Positions 18,534-30,177 of a DNA stretch of 64,000 bases are shown piece after piece. Source of the stretch: Nocardia asteroides. Its GTDB lineage: Bacteria; Actinomycetota; Actinomycetes; Mycobacteriales; Mycobacteriaceae. Made by a program: the position numbers and the translations under genes. The notes beneath the pieces are model-generated. The model ran no database searches and had not been told where the DNA came from. It was given only the letters and a program-made list of their open reading frames with translations. The stretch covers positions 2,356,001 to 2,420,000 of the forward strand of contig CP082844.1 in assembly GCA_019930625.1 (NCBI GenBank). Reading direction: 5' to 3'. How positions within the stretch are numbered: position 1 is the stretch's first letter; each line of letters opens with the position of its first letter.

Positions 18534-19324
18534 GCGGGGCGGTGGTGTGCCTCGCGCTGGCGCTGGTCGTGATTCCGGCGCCACGGTCCCGGCGCCGGTT
18601 CGGGCAGCTGTTCACCGCGCACGTCGCGTATCGAATGCCGCAACGGCGACTCTGGTTTCGCGCCGGTGCGATCGCAGGCGTCGTGGTCGCGTTCGTCCTC
18701 CTCGGGCCAGGTCCTTCCGTCGCGGCCGGCATGGTCGCCGGAACGGTGGGGTTGCGAGCCCGCCGGGCGGCGCGAGACCGGCGCAGGAACGTCGAGCGTG
18801 GGCACTTGCTCGAAGCCTTGGAAGCCGTGATCGCCGAATTGCGTGTGGGGGCGCATCCGAGCGCCGCCGCAGAGGCCGCCGCACGGGAGGTGCAGGGCGA
18901 GTCGGCGCGCACGTTCGCCGTCGCGGCCGCGCGCAGCCGGCTCGGTGGCTCGGCGGCGGAGGGCTTGCGCCGACCGGTTTCCTCTGTCGCCGCCGAACTT
19001 TCCCGCGTCGCGGGCGCCTGGTGGATGGCCGAGCAGCATGGTCTGGCACTGGCCGAGTTGCTGTCGGCCGCTCGCGCGGATCTCGTGGGGCGCATTCGCT
19101 TTCACGGCCGTACCACGGCTGCGCTGGCCGGCCCACGCGCCACCGCGGCGGTGCTGGCCTGCCTGCCGTTTCTCGGCATCGCACTCGGCCAGATGATGGG
19201 TGCGTCGCCGCTGGACGTCCTGTTCGCCTCGTCCGTGGGGACGGTGCTGCTGCCGCTCGGCGCGGGCCTGGCCTGCACGGGCCTGCTGTGGACCGATGTG
19301 ATCACCCGAAAGGCGCTGATATGA
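18530..19324 (+). CDS. tadB: Tad pilus platform protein TadB
   Basis: 264 residues with two N-terminal membrane helices, a cytoplasmic helical T2SF domain (LLEALEAVIAELRVGAHPSAA typical of the family), and two C-terminal helices (TAAVLACLPFLGIALGQMMG and VGTVLLPLGAGLACTGLLW). The ATG overlaps the tadA stop. It forms the inner-membrane platform with TadC. A long open frame in another phase spans the same DNA and is not coding. Confidence 0.85.
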   Translation: MSGAVVCLALALVVIPAPRSRRRFGQLFTAHVAYRMPQRRLWFRAGAIAGVVVAFVLLGPGPSVAAGMVAGTVGLRARRAARDRRRNVERGHLLEALEAVIAELRVGAHPSAAAEAAAREVQGESARTFAVAAARSRLGGSAAEGLRRPVSSVAAELSRVAGAWWMAEQHGLALAELLSAARADLVGRIRFHGRTTAALAGPRATAAVLACLPFLGIALGQMMGASPLDVLFASSVGTVLLPLGAGLACTGLLWTDVITRKALI

Positions 19325-19492
19325 AGGCGTTTTCCATTGCCGGTCCGGGTCGGCCGATTGGGCTACGGCAACCATGCGCTTCGGTTCGAGGGGTGGTTCT
19401 CACCGCATCCACGGGTGGCACCGCCGCGCACGGCCCGACAGAACATCCTGCGAAGGGACCTTCTGCAACAGCATTGGAGAGGAAGGCCGCTG

Positions 19493-20116
19493 ATGGTGAT
19501 CACAACCGGGACCGCACTGCCGTTGCTGCTGGTGGCGGCTGCGCTGACTCTCATGCCGGGACGGGTGGCCGTGAACCGACGGTGGTGTACTCTCCGCCGA
19601 GCACACCAGGGACCGGCCGAGTCGTCGCGCCGAACGAACCAGGAGACCGATCCATTGGCTGTGGCGTCGGTCCTGGAGCTGCTGGCCGCCTGCCTGCGCG
19701 CCGGGCTTCCCATGGCCGGGGCGGCGCGGACTGTGGCGTCGGAGGCGCCGGAGCCGCTCGGGGCGGCACTGCGCCGGGCGGCGGACCTGCTCGCGCTGGG
19801 CGCCGACGCCGCCACGGCCTGGGAACAGGTCGCACGGGATGCGCGCGGGCGACCCGGTGCCGAGGAGATCGAGTCACTGGCCCGGATGGCTCGCCGGTCG
19901 GCGCGGTCCGGATCGTCACTGTCCGCCGCGGTCACGGAGTTGGCCGAACAGCGCAGGTCGGCTGCCGAGGACACGGCGGCCGCGAAGGCGGAGCGCGCAG
20001 GCGTCCTGATCGCCGGCCCTCTGGGTCTGTGCTTCCTCCCGGCCTTCGTCTGTCTGGGCATAGTGCCGGTGGTCATCGGCTTGGCAGGCCGAGTGCTCGA
20101 CGGCGGGCTTCTGTAG
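19493..20116 (+). CDS. tadC: Tad pilus platform protein TadC
   Basis: 207 residues: an N-terminal helix (TALPLLLVAAALTLMPG), the T2SF domain (VASVLELLAACLRAGLPMAG, then MARRSARSGSSLSAAVTELA), and a C-terminal double helix (GVLIAGPLGLCFLPAFVCLGIVPVV). ATG 19493 is chosen for GGAGAGGAAGG ten bases upstream. An upstream in-frame start at 19337 would add ~50 residues without family character. A 168-base gap separates it from tadB, with no recognisable gene. Corresponds to Rv3657c. Confidence 0.83.
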   Translation: MVITTGTALPLLLVAAALTLMPGRVAVNRRWCTLRRAHQGPAESSRRTNQETDPLAVASVLELLAACLRAGLPMAGAARTVASEAPEPLGAALRRAADLLALGADAATAWEQVARDARGRPGAEEIESLARMARRSARSGSSLSAAVTELAEQRRSAAEDTAAAKAERAGVLIAGPLGLCFLPAFVCLGIVPVVIGLAGRVLDGGLL

Positions 20117-20317
20117 CCACGCGGCGCACCGTGGCTTCGCCGGGCACGGCGTCGGTGCCTGCGGGTGATGCGCGAGGTGCGCGTTCGCCTGATCCAGGCG
20201 TCCTGATCGGCGGCGCGGGGGATTCGAGACGGTGGTACGTGGCACTCGCGCCGCGCACTGCCCCGGAAGAAGCGTGCTCGTGCGGACGGGCCGCACGGGT
20301 CGGAAAGGAGGAATCGG

Positions 20318-20557
20318 GTGCGTATCGAGGGGGTCAGGAGATCCGTGGGCCGGATACCGAGGGCTGTATATATGGGCCTGCGGACGCGGGTGCTACGGGC
20401 AGTCGTCGCGGAGGACGGCATGAGTACGGCGGAGTACGCGATCGGCACGATCGCGGCGGCGGCCTTCGGCGCCGTGCTCTACGGCGTGGTGACAGGCGAC
20501 AGCATCGTCAACGCGTTGACGAAGATCATCGACCGGGCGCTCAACACATCGGTGTAG
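20318..20557 (+). CDS. DUF4244 / Flp-type prepilin
   Basis: 79 residues, very likely the pilin subunit. After a basic leader of ~33 residues comes EDGMSTAEYAIGTIAAAAFG, which has the class III signal layout: Gly at -1, Glu at +5 and Tyr at +6 of the mature chain, then a hydrophobic helix. Cleavage after the glycine would leave a mature pilin of about 45 residues. GTG start with a strong AAAGGAGG site 6-7 bases upstream. Corresponds to Rv3656c. A dedicated prepilin peptidase is not in this window. Confidence 0.85.
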   Translation: MRIEGVRRSVGRIPRAVYMGLRTRVLRAVVAEDGMSTAEYAIGTIAAAAFGAVLYGVVTGDSIVNALTKIIDRALNTSV

Positions 20558-20616
20558 CTGTCGCCGCGGCACGACAGCGTCGCGCCTCGCCGAGACTGCG
20601 CGACGACCGGGGAGCG

Positions 20617-20931
20617 GTGACGATCGAGGCCGCGATTGCACTGACGGCGGTCGTCGCGACCCTCGTGCTGTGTCTCGGTGCTTTGCTGGCGGCGTCGACA
20701 CAGGTCCGCTGTGTCGACGCCGCCCGTGAGGCGGCCCGCCTCGCGGCGCGCGGCGATCATGCGAACGCCCTCCCGGCGGCGGAGCGCATCGCCCCACCAT
20801 CGGCCGACATCGCCCTGCGCACCGACGGCGCTCGTGCCATAGCCGTGGTATCCGCCCGAACTCCGCTTCTGCCTCTGCTCACGCTCCGTGCCGAAGCGGT
20901 CGCAAACCTCGAACCGGGGGTCGCGAAGTGA
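20617..20931 (+). CDS. tadE: TadE-family pseudopilin
   Basis: The hydrophobic helix TIEAAIALTAVVATLVLCLG, followed by TQVRCVDAAREAARLAARGD, is typical of actinobacterial TadE (Rv3655c position). GTG 20617 is the only standard start near the expected N-terminus, giving 104 residues. It begins at the place where a class III signal (DDRG-AVTIEA) would be cut, with the E+5 layout intact in the upstream frame. The open frame extends upstream past 20551 without a standard start, so either an unusual start is used or the protein is made already at mature length. Confidence 0.72.
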   Translation: MTIEAAIALTAVVATLVLCLGALLAASTQVRCVDAAREAARLAARGDHANALPAAERIAPPSADIALRTDGARAIAVVSARTPLLPLLTLRAEAVANLEPGVAK

Positions 20932-21170
20932 AGGTGGTCCTGGCAGTCCGTTCCCTCACGTCCGTCGGCCCATCACGTCGGGGCGGGTTCGTCGGCGCGG
21001 TACTGCCGGAAGGAGCGAGTGGAGCGCGGAGGCTGCACGTCGACGTGGCCGACCACGCCATGCGCCCTGGGCAGTCCGATCCGAGGGTGGCTGTTCGGAG
21101 TGGAAGAAGTGTGTCGGCACACGCCCCGACCAGGGAAGACGAGTCCGGGATGACAGCGGGGGTGACGTGA
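20928..21170 (+). CDS. Small ORF of unknown function inside the tad cluster
   Basis: 80 residues. The GTG overlaps the TadE stop (GTGA), and its own TGA directly abuts the ATG of the next gene (TGAATG), an arrangement typical of real coupled genes. The product (starting MKVVLAVRSLTSVGPSRRGG) has no recognisable domain or membrane segment. It could simply be a non-coding spacer that happens to be open. Confidence 0.35.
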   Translation: MKVVLAVRSLTSVGPSRRGGFVGAVLPEGASGARRLHVDVADHAMRPGQSDPRVAVRSGRSVSAHAPTREDESGMTAGVT

Positions 21171-21605
21171 ATGGCCCGAGGAACGGGACCTGAGCAGGTC
21201 GCGGGCAGCGCCCGGCTCGAGCGGAGACAGCGCACGTCCTCTGGGGCCGGGCGCCGCATGTCCGCTGACGAGGGGTTGGCCACGGTGTTCGCGTGCCTGG
21301 CGCTCGTGGCGCTGATCGGGGTGACGCTCTTGATCGCCCAGGTCGGTGCCGTGGTGGTGGCGCGGCATCGGGCGCAGGCAGCAGCGGATATGGCGGCGCT
21401 GGCCGCGGCAGGCGCTTTGGTCGGAGGCGTCGACGTCGCATGCGGCGAGGCGACAGCGGTGGCACGCCGGATGGGCACGCGAATCCGCGAGTGCGACGTA
21501 GCGGATTGGGACGCCATGGTGACTGTCGAAAGGAATGTACCTATAGGTCTGTATGGGGGTCGCGACGTTCGAGCGAGCGCGCGGGCCGGACCAGTCGAAG
21601 AGTGA
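21171..21605 (+). CDS. TadE/TadG-like minor pilin (Rv3654c type)
   Basis: 144 residues. Segment 30-60, DEGLATVFACLALVALIGVTLLIAQVG read in part, is a single hydrophobic helix following an acidic-Gly boundary. HRAQAAADMAALAAAGAL is the conserved feature of the family of helicase/secretion-neighbourhood TadE-like proteins. ATG 21171 has GGGGGTGA upstream; ATG 21258 just before the helix is an alternative. Last gene of the tad cluster and probably a minor pilin. In M. tuberculosis the orthologue has been reported as secreted, which cannot be judged here. Confidence 0.72.
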   Translation: MARGTGPEQVAGSARLERRQRTSSGAGRRMSADEGLATVFACLALVALIGVTLLIAQVGAVVVARHRAQAAADMAALAAAGALVGGVDVACGEATAVARRMGTRIRECDVADWDAMVTVERNVPIGLYGGRDVRASARAGPVEE

Positions 21606-21895
21606 GAGAGTTCGATACACAGTCGCCCGCGCGTCGCTTCCGGTAGCGGGAAACGGTAATTCTACTGGCCGGTTAAAAAAGGCCTCGGTGCAATTCCCCG
21701 CGCGAGTCCGGATATGGAAAACGAATGAATGCGCATGTCCGCAATGGAGGCGGTGGCAATGATCTAGTTAACATGAATGTATTCCTTTTTATTCGGCAGA
21801 GGTGAAGCGGTGTCATTCCACTGGGAGATGTCCCAACCTTCCCAGCGTGCTCGCTGGCAAGGTCGACAATTGGTCACATGTCCGGCTCGGGCCCG
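21606..21895. other. A/T-richer intergenic stretch after the tad cluster
   Basis: About 290 bases between convergent genes, much lower in G+C than the rest (for example the CCTTTTTATTCGG stretch near 21784). I find no gene, clear terminator or repeat. Confidence 0.45.
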
Positions 21896-24280
21896 TCACG
21901 AATGATGCGCAGCGTCTTCACCAGCGGACAGTTCGGCGAGTACGGCCGTGAGCAGGCGTCCCGCTGCGGCCTTGTGCAGCGGGTGGTTCCCATTGCCGCA
22001 CTTGGGCGATTGCACGCAGGACGGACAGCCTGCCGCGCAGCCGCACGACTCGATGGCCGCCAAGGTCGCCGAAAGCCACTGTCGTAGCCGGGCGAACCCG
22101 CGTTCGGCGAAACCGGCTCCGCCGGCTTGGCCGTCGTAGACGAAGACGGTCGGCAGCCCGGTGTCCGGATGCTCGGCGGTGGACACGCCGCCGATATCCC
22201 AGCGGTCGCAGGTCGCCACCAGGGGCAACAGTCCGATCGCCGCGTGTTCGGCCGCGTGCAGCGCTCCGGGAACGTCCTGCGGTTCGATCCCGGCCAGCGC
22301 CAACAACTCCGGTGTCACCGTGTACATGACCGCCCTGGTGGGCAGTGTCTGCGGCGGGAGGTCGAGTTCGACCAGGTCGAGCACTTCCCCGGTGAGCAGC
22401 GTGCGCAGATAACCGATCACCTGGCTGGTGACCCGCACCCCGGCCAGGCTCACCGTCACGTGACCGTGAGCGCGGTGCTCGGTCACCACGTCGACGGCGA
22501 TCGTTGTCACCTGACGTGCGCTGGTGGTCCACCCCGGCTCGGCGGCGTGCACGAAGGCCACGCCGTCGTCGAGATCCAGCTCGTCGACCACGTAGGTCTC
22601 GCCCTGATGCAGGTGAACGGCGCCTTGGTGCAGCGTCGCCCGTGCCCGCGCCGCGTCGGCGGTACCCAGGAGCCTGCCGGTCTCGCCGTCCACGATGGCC
22701 ACCGGAGCGCCGATCCCGCCCCGGACGTCCACCGCGTCGTGCGGCTGCGTCTCGGCGGTCACGTACCAGCGCGCGCGGTCATCGGTGCCGCGCCGCCTGA
22801 TCAGCCCTTTCGCGGCCAGCTCCGCCAGCACTTCGCGCGCGCCGAGTTCGTCCACCTCCACGTCGGTGAGCGGCAGTTCCAGCGCGGCGCACAGGAGTTG
22901 CGGACCCAGTACGTAGGGGTTGCGCGGATCTGTGATGGTGGCCTCGACCGGCTTGTCCAGCAATGCGTCGGGGTGATGGACCAGGTAGGTGTCCAACGGG
23001 TCGTCCCGCGCCACGAGCAGGACCAGCGACCCCTGCGTGCGTCGACCGGCCCGCCCGGCCTGCTGCCAGAACGACGCGACCGTTCCGGGGAAACCGGAGA
23101 TGACCACGGCATCCAGTCCCGCGATGTCGACGCCGAGCTCCAACGCGTTGGTCGTCGCCGCGCCCAGCAGCGATCCGTCCGACAGGGCCGCTTCCAAGTC
23201 GCGCCGATCTTCCGCGAGATATCCCGCCCGGTAGGACGCCACGCGCGCGGCCAAGTCCGGATCGACCTCGGTCAACAGTCTTTTGGCGTCCATGGCGGTC
23301 AGCTCGGCGGCCCGGCGCGAGCGGACGAAGGTCAGGGTGCGCGCGCCTTCGGCCACCAGATCGGCCATGATCCGCGCCGCTTCCGCGGTGGCCGCCCTGC
23401 GCACCGGTGCGCCGTTCTCGCCGGTCACCGCGGTGAGCAGAGGCGGTTCCCAGAGGGCGACGGTCCGCGGCCCCTGCGGCGATCCGTCCCGGGTGACCGC
23501 GATGACCGGCGCGCCGATCAGACGCTCGGCGGCCGCCGCCGGTTCGGCCGTGGTCGCCGAGCAGAGCACGAACACGGGATCGGCGCCGTACCGCGCGGCG
23601 ATCCGCCGCAGCCTGCGCAGCACCAGCGCGACGTGTGAGCCGAAAACACCCCGATAGGCATGGCATTCGTCGACCACCACGTAACGCAGCCTGCGCAGCA
23701 CGCGTGCCCAGCGCTGGTGTGAGCGCAATATGCCCAGGTGGAGCATGTCCGGGTTGGTGAAAATCCATCGCGCGTTCGCGCGGACCCACTGCCGGATCTC
23801 GGCAGGCGTGTCGCCGTCGTAGGTGGCCGGATGGATGTCGCGCAACGGGCCTTCGTGAGTCAGGGTGCCGACGGCGCGCAGCTGATCGGCGCCGAGCGCC
23901 TTGGTCGGCGACAGATACAGCGCGGTGGCCTTCGAATCCGCTTGCAGCGCCGTCAGTACCGGGAGCTGGTAGCCGAGCGATTTGCCGGAGGCTGTCCCGG
24001 TGCTCACGACCACATGCAGGCCTCGAAACGCCGCATCCGCCGTCTCCGCCTGATGGCGCCACGGCGCGTCGACGCCCGTGTCGCGTAATGCCGCAATCAC
24101 ATCCGGCGATGCCCAAGCGGGCCAACCGGCGTGATCGGCGGCCCGGGCGGGCAGCTCGACCACATGGGTCAGCCGGGGGTCGTCATCCGGGACCCCGGTT
24201 AGGACACGATTCAGCAACGATGCCCCGTAGCCGAGTCCGGTTCGCAGCCGCGCACGCGGCGCCGAGTCCGCCGGATTCAC
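21896..24280 (-). CDS. DEAD/DEAH helicase with DUF1998 domain (Hrq1/MrfA/YprA type)
   Basis: 794 residues from GTG 24280, close to the length I recall for Rv3649; in-frame ATGs at 24346 and 24358 would add 22-26 residues. Motif I is TGTASGKS, motif II is DECH (VVVDECHAY), motif III is LCSATTAEP, and motif VI is QQAGRAGRR. The C-terminal domain ends in the cysteine cluster CGCAAGCPSCVQSPKCGNGN, the metal-binding end of the DUF1998/MrfA module. Bacillus MrfA repairs mitomycin-type crosslinks, and Hrq1 is a related 3'-5' helicase. A DNA-repair role here is inferred from family. Confidence 0.88.
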   Translation of the reverse strand: MNPADSAPRARLRTGLGYGASLLNRVLTGVPDDDPRLTHVVELPARAADHAGWPAWASPDVIAALRDTGVDAPWRHQAETADAAFRGLHVVVSTGTASGKSLGYQLPVLTALQADSKATALYLSPTKALGADQLRAVGTLTHEGPLRDIHPATYDGDTPAEIRQWVRANARWIFTNPDMLHLGILRSHQRWARVLRRLRYVVVDECHAYRGVFGSHVALVLRRLRRIAARYGADPVFVLCSATTAEPAAAAERLIGAPVIAVTRDGSPQGPRTVALWEPPLLTAVTGENGAPVRRAATAEAARIMADLVAEGARTLTFVRSRRAAELTAMDAKRLLTEVDPDLAARVASYRAGYLAEDRRDLEAALSDGSLLGAATTNALELGVDIAGLDAVVISGFPGTVASFWQQAGRAGRRTQGSLVLLVARDDPLDTYLVHHPDALLDKPVEATITDPRNPYVLGPQLLCAALELPLTDVEVDELGAREVLAELAAKGLIRRRGTDDRARWYVTAETQPHDAVDVRGGIGAPVAIVDGETGRLLGTADAARARATLHQGAVHLHQGETYVVDELDLDDGVAFVHAAEPGWTTSARQVTTIAVDVVTEHRAHGHVTVSLAGVRVTSQVIGYLRTLLTGEVLDLVELDLPPQTLPTRAVMYTVTPELLALAGIEPQDVPGALHAAEHAAIGLLPLVATCDRWDIGGVSTAEHPDTGLPTVFVYDGQAGGAGFAERGFARLRQWLSATLAAIESCGCAAGCPSCVQSPKCGNGNHPLHKAAAGRLLTAVLAELSAGEDAAHHS

Positions 24281-24716
24281 GATGAGAACCCCGCAACACG
24301 CTCCGGAAGTGTGAAACGTGTGCGTCCGGGAACGTCCACCTGCCATTTCGATACCCAATAGCGACCTGGGTCACAGCTCCTTTGCTGTATGTCGACTCGG
24401 TTATCAGCAGGCAAACGAACCCCAAGTCCGGATTCCGCCATTGTCTCCCTCACCTGCACATTCGCAAGATCAACTTTTTTGCAAATTGTCGGTAACTCGA
24501 CTGTTGAATTGCCCGAAGACATGGTTCACTGGTTCCTGGTCGCAAGCTTCTGTGTTCGAGGGACGGATCCAAAGTCCAAACCGTCAGCAGGATCGATGTT
24601 GCGAACGGTGTGCTTGGTGCTTTCCTGCAGGGGGAACCAACAGTACAGCGGTCACAACGGACCCGGTGGACGAACCCAGTTGTCCGCCGTTCCGGTAAGA
24701 AAAGAGAAGGAACAGA
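24281..24716. other. Divergent promoter region and long leader of cspA
   Basis: About 435 bases, clearly richer in A/T than neighbouring DNA, between the helicase gene and cspA. Long structured 5' leaders are normal for cold-shock genes, and this may serve the same purpose. I cannot fix a promoter with confidence. AGAGAAGGAACAGA directly before ATG 24717 is the ribosome site. Confidence 0.5.
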
Positions 24717-24923
24717 ATGGCACAGGGAACTGTGAAGTGGTTCAACGCGGAGAAGGGGTTCGGCTTCATCGCGCCGGAGGACGGCTCCGCTGACGTCTTC
24801 GTCCACTACTCCGAGATCCAGGGTTCGGGCTTCCGCACCCTCGAGGAGAACCAGAAGGTCGAGTTCGAGGTCGGCCAGGGCACCAAGGGCCCGCAGGCCA
24901 CCGGAGTGCGTGCGCTCAGCTGA
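24717..24923 (+). CDS. cspA: Cold-shock protein CspA
   Basis: 68 residues, full length for the family. RNA-binding motifs RNP1 (KGFGFI, residues 14-19) and RNP2 (VFVHY) are intact in the five-stranded OB fold. Acts as an RNA chaperone in the cytoplasm. Strong ribosome site (AAGGAA) and a strong terminator downstream make it a single-gene unit. Corresponds to Rv3648c. Confidence 0.97.
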   Translation: MAQGTVKWFNAEKGFGFIAPEDGSADVFVHYSEIQGSGFRTLEENQKVEFEVGQGTKGPQATGVRALS

Positions 24924-24939
24924 GCGGCGCGAGATTCAC

Positions 24940-24980
24940 AGCTCGTCCCTCACCACCGGTAACGGGGTGGGGGACGAGCT
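24940..24980 (+). terminator. Terminator of cspA
   Basis: A 15-bp stem (24940-24954 with 24966-24980, one G-T pair, 11-base loop) starting 17 bases after the cspA stop, followed by ATATCT. Confidence 0.7.
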
Positions 24981-25119
24981 ATATCTGGGGTGAGCACTGC
25001 CCGCGCGCGAACTGGCGGAACAGCCCGCCGAGCACGACGCGGCGAGAGTGCGGCGAACAGACAAGGCATACTGATTCGAACTGACGCGCGTACGCTCAGT
25101 GGTTCGAGTCGCAAGCAAC

Positions 25120-25147
25120 TCGACCACACGCGGCGTCACGGTATAAA
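25120..25147 (+). promoter_or_regulatory. Putative promoter of topA
   Basis: TCGACC (25120-25125), a 16-base spacer, and TATAAA (25142-25147), about 100 bases before the topA start. The -10 is unusually good for this GC-rich DNA. The rest of the 25000-25230 stretch shows nothing else recognisable. Confidence 0.4.
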
Positions 25148-25246
25148 CGTGTCTGGTGGCGATGTACAGCCGTCGCAGCCGCTTACCCCAGCCGCGCACA
25201 GCGGAAACAACGCAGCGCGGGTCGATAAGGAAAGGTGTATTCGCCG

Positions 25247-28162
<2,916 letters not shown>

Positions 28163-28199
28163 ATTCTCTGTTCGTCGCATCGGCCGTAGCCTGAGCGCC

Positions 28200-28706
28200 A
28201 TGAGTATCGAACCGGAGCGCGAAGATCTGATCGCAATGCTCGCCGACCAGCGTGCGCTCTTCCGCATCACCCTGCGTGGCATCGATGACGAGCAGGCGCG
28301 GCGGCGAACCACGGTGAGCGAACTGACCCTCGGCGGCCTGCTGCACCACTTGGTCAGCTGCGAAAGCCACTGGACCACGGTGATCGTGCAGCGCGATGAG
28401 AACGCGGAACTGGACGTCTCGAAGTTCGGCGGCGAGTACGTCATGGCGCCCGAGGAGACCGTGGCCGGACTGCTGGCCACCTGGGACGAGGTCGCCACGG
28501 CGACGGCCCAACTGATTCGCTCGGTGGACAGCCTCGACACCTCGATCCCCTATCCGACGGCGCCGTGGGCGCCGGAGCGAACCTGGCAGTCGGTGCGCTA
28601 CACGGTGTTGCACATCCTGCGGGAGATCGCGCACCACTCCGGGCACGCCGACATCATCCGTGAGGCGTTGGACGGGGCGAACAGCACATCACAGCGCGTC
28701 TCCTAG
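28200..28706 (+). CDS. DinB-superfamily (DUF664-like) protein
   Basis: 168 residues forming the DinB four-helix bundle. The three metal-ligand histidine regions are visible: LLHHLVSCESHW, and the C-terminal REIAHHSGHADIIREALDG. Many members are thiol-dependent transferases using mycothiol or bacillithiol; in a mycothiol producer that is plausible but unproven. TAGCCT lies 7 bases before the ATG, suggesting a leaderless transcript independent of topA. Confidence 0.83.
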   Translation: MSIEPEREDLIAMLADQRALFRITLRGIDDEQARRRTTVSELTLGGLLHHLVSCESHWTTVIVQRDENAELDVSKFGGEYVMAPEETVAGLLATWDEVATATAQLIRSVDSLDTSIPYPTAPWAPERTWQSVRYTVLHILREIAHHSGHADIIREALDGANSTSQRVS

Positions 28707-28827
28707 TCAGGAGTCTGCCGAATGTCACCCGCACCGCCGTACGAGCGCGCTTTCTGCGCTGCTCGGTGTGGCCGGGGCCTGCCAGGATCGCGGTGAACTG
28801 TCGGTCGGGGCGGATAGGGTGGACGGC

Positions 28828-30033
28828 GTGGCGGGAGTCTTCGATCGGTTGGTCGGCCAGGAGGCGGTCGAGTCCGAGTTGACGGCTGCCGCCGTCGCGG
28901 CGCGCGGGGGCGTGGTCGAGGGCGCTATGACGCATTCGTGGTTGTTCACCGGCCCGCCGGGGTCCGGCAGATCCGTCGCTGCGCTCTGCTTCGCGGCGGC
29001 GTTGCAGTGCACCGACCCGGGGACACCCGGGTGCGGCAGGTGTCACGCCTGCACCACGACCATGGCGGGCACGCATGGCGACGTTCGCCGGGTCGTGCCG
29101 GAGGGGCTGAGCATCAGCACCAAGGAGATGCGCGAGATCGTGCAGGTCGCCTCGCGCAGGCCGAGCACGGGGCGCTGGCAGGTGGTGGTCATCGAGGATG
29201 CCGACCGATTGACCGAGGCTGCGGGCAATGTGCTGCTCAAGGTCGTCGAGGAGCCGCCGGACCGGACGGTGTTCCTGCTCTGCGCGCCCTCGGTGGATCC
29301 GGAGGACATCTCCATCACGCTGCGTTCCCGCTGCCGTCATGTGCACCTGGTGACGCCGTCGGTGCCCGCCATCGCGCGGGTGCTGCGGGAACGCGACGAT
29401 CTCGACGAGAAGACCGCGCATTGGGCCGCCGCCATCAGCGGCGGGCACGTCGGCCGCGCCCGCAGGCTGGCCACCGACGAGGAGGCGCGAGCCCGCCGCA
29501 AGCGTGCCCTGGCTTTGGTCGCCGCAGTCGGCAAGCCCGGCGCGGCCTACGCCGCCGCCGACGAGTTGGTGCGCGCGGCCGACGACGAGGCCAAGCAGAT
29601 GAGCGCGACCCGCGACGAACGCGAGCGCGAGGAATTGGCGACCGCGATGGGCGCCGGCGGCACCGGCAAGGGCGCGGCGAGCGCCACTCGGGGCTCCGCG
29701 GGCGTGCTCAAGGACTTGGAGCGGCGGCAGAAGTCGCGAGCGACCCGCACCGGCCGTGACGCGCTCGATCGCGCCCTGATCGATGTGGCGGGCGTCTACC
29801 GGGACGCGCTGGCCGTCCGATTCGGCGCCACCCGGCTCGGCTCCGGCGTCGCGCTCACCCACCCGGACCTGTCCGACGAGATCCACGATCTGGCCGAGCG
29901 GGTGCGCCCCGAGGGCCTGCTGAAGTCCATCGAGGCCGTCCTCGCTTGCCGCGAAGCCCTCGACCAGAACGTCAAACCCCGTTTCGCCCTCGCCGCCATG
30001 GCCGCCGCCCTCATCGCCGCCCGCGCACAGTGA
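28828..30033 (+). CDS. holB: DNA polymerase III subunit delta prime
   Basis: 401 residues, the length I recall for Rv3644c. AAA+ clamp-loader subunit: starts GVFDRLVGQEAV, P-loop GPPGSGRS (42-49), zinc-finger cysteines C61, C69, C72 and C75, VVIEDADRLTEAAGNVLLKVVEEPP (Walker B and SRC region). The Walker A lysine is replaced by Arg48, consistent with delta prime being the non-hydrolysing stator. An alanine/charged insertion (about 265-310) separates the last domains. GTG 28828 follows TAGGGT by 7 bases (leaderless type); GTG 28819 is an in-frame alternative. Confidence 0.92.
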   Translation: MAGVFDRLVGQEAVESELTAAAVAARGGVVEGAMTHSWLFTGPPGSGRSVAALCFAAALQCTDPGTPGCGRCHACTTTMAGTHGDVRRVVPEGLSISTKEMREIVQVASRRPSTGRWQVVVIEDADRLTEAAGNVLLKVVEEPPDRTVFLLCAPSVDPEDISITLRSRCRHVHLVTPSVPAIARVLRERDDLDEKTAHWAAAISGGHVGRARRLATDEEARARRKRALALVAAVGKPGAAYAAADELVRAADDEAKQMSATRDEREREELATAMGAGGTGKGAASATRGSAGVLKDLERRQKSRATRTGRDALDRALIDVAGVYRDALAVRFGATRLGSGVALTHPDLSDEIHDLAERVRPEGLLKSIEAVLACREALDQNVKPRFALAAMAAALIAARAQ

Positions 30034-30095
30034 CCGTGACCACGCGTTTTCGCGATCGGGCCGCAAGAGGATAGACTCGCTTGGCCGCAAGGCAC

Positions 30096-30168
30096 GCCGC
30101 CTTAGCTCAGTCGGTAGAGCGCTTCACTCGTAATGAAAAGGTCGGGGGTTCGATTCCCCCAGGCGGCT
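30096..30168 (+). tRNA. tRNA-Thr (anticodon CGT)
   Basis: Full cloverleaf: acceptor GCCGCCT/AGGCGGC (7 bp), D arm GCTCAGTCGGTAGAGC, anticodon loop CTCGTAA with CGT at 30129-30131, T arm GGGGGTTCGATTCCCCC, discriminator T. The first anticodon-stem pair is a C-A mismatch. CCA is not encoded. A decayed integrase follows directly, marking it as a probable attachment site. Confidence 0.95.
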
Positions 30169-30177
30169 CAAACAAAG

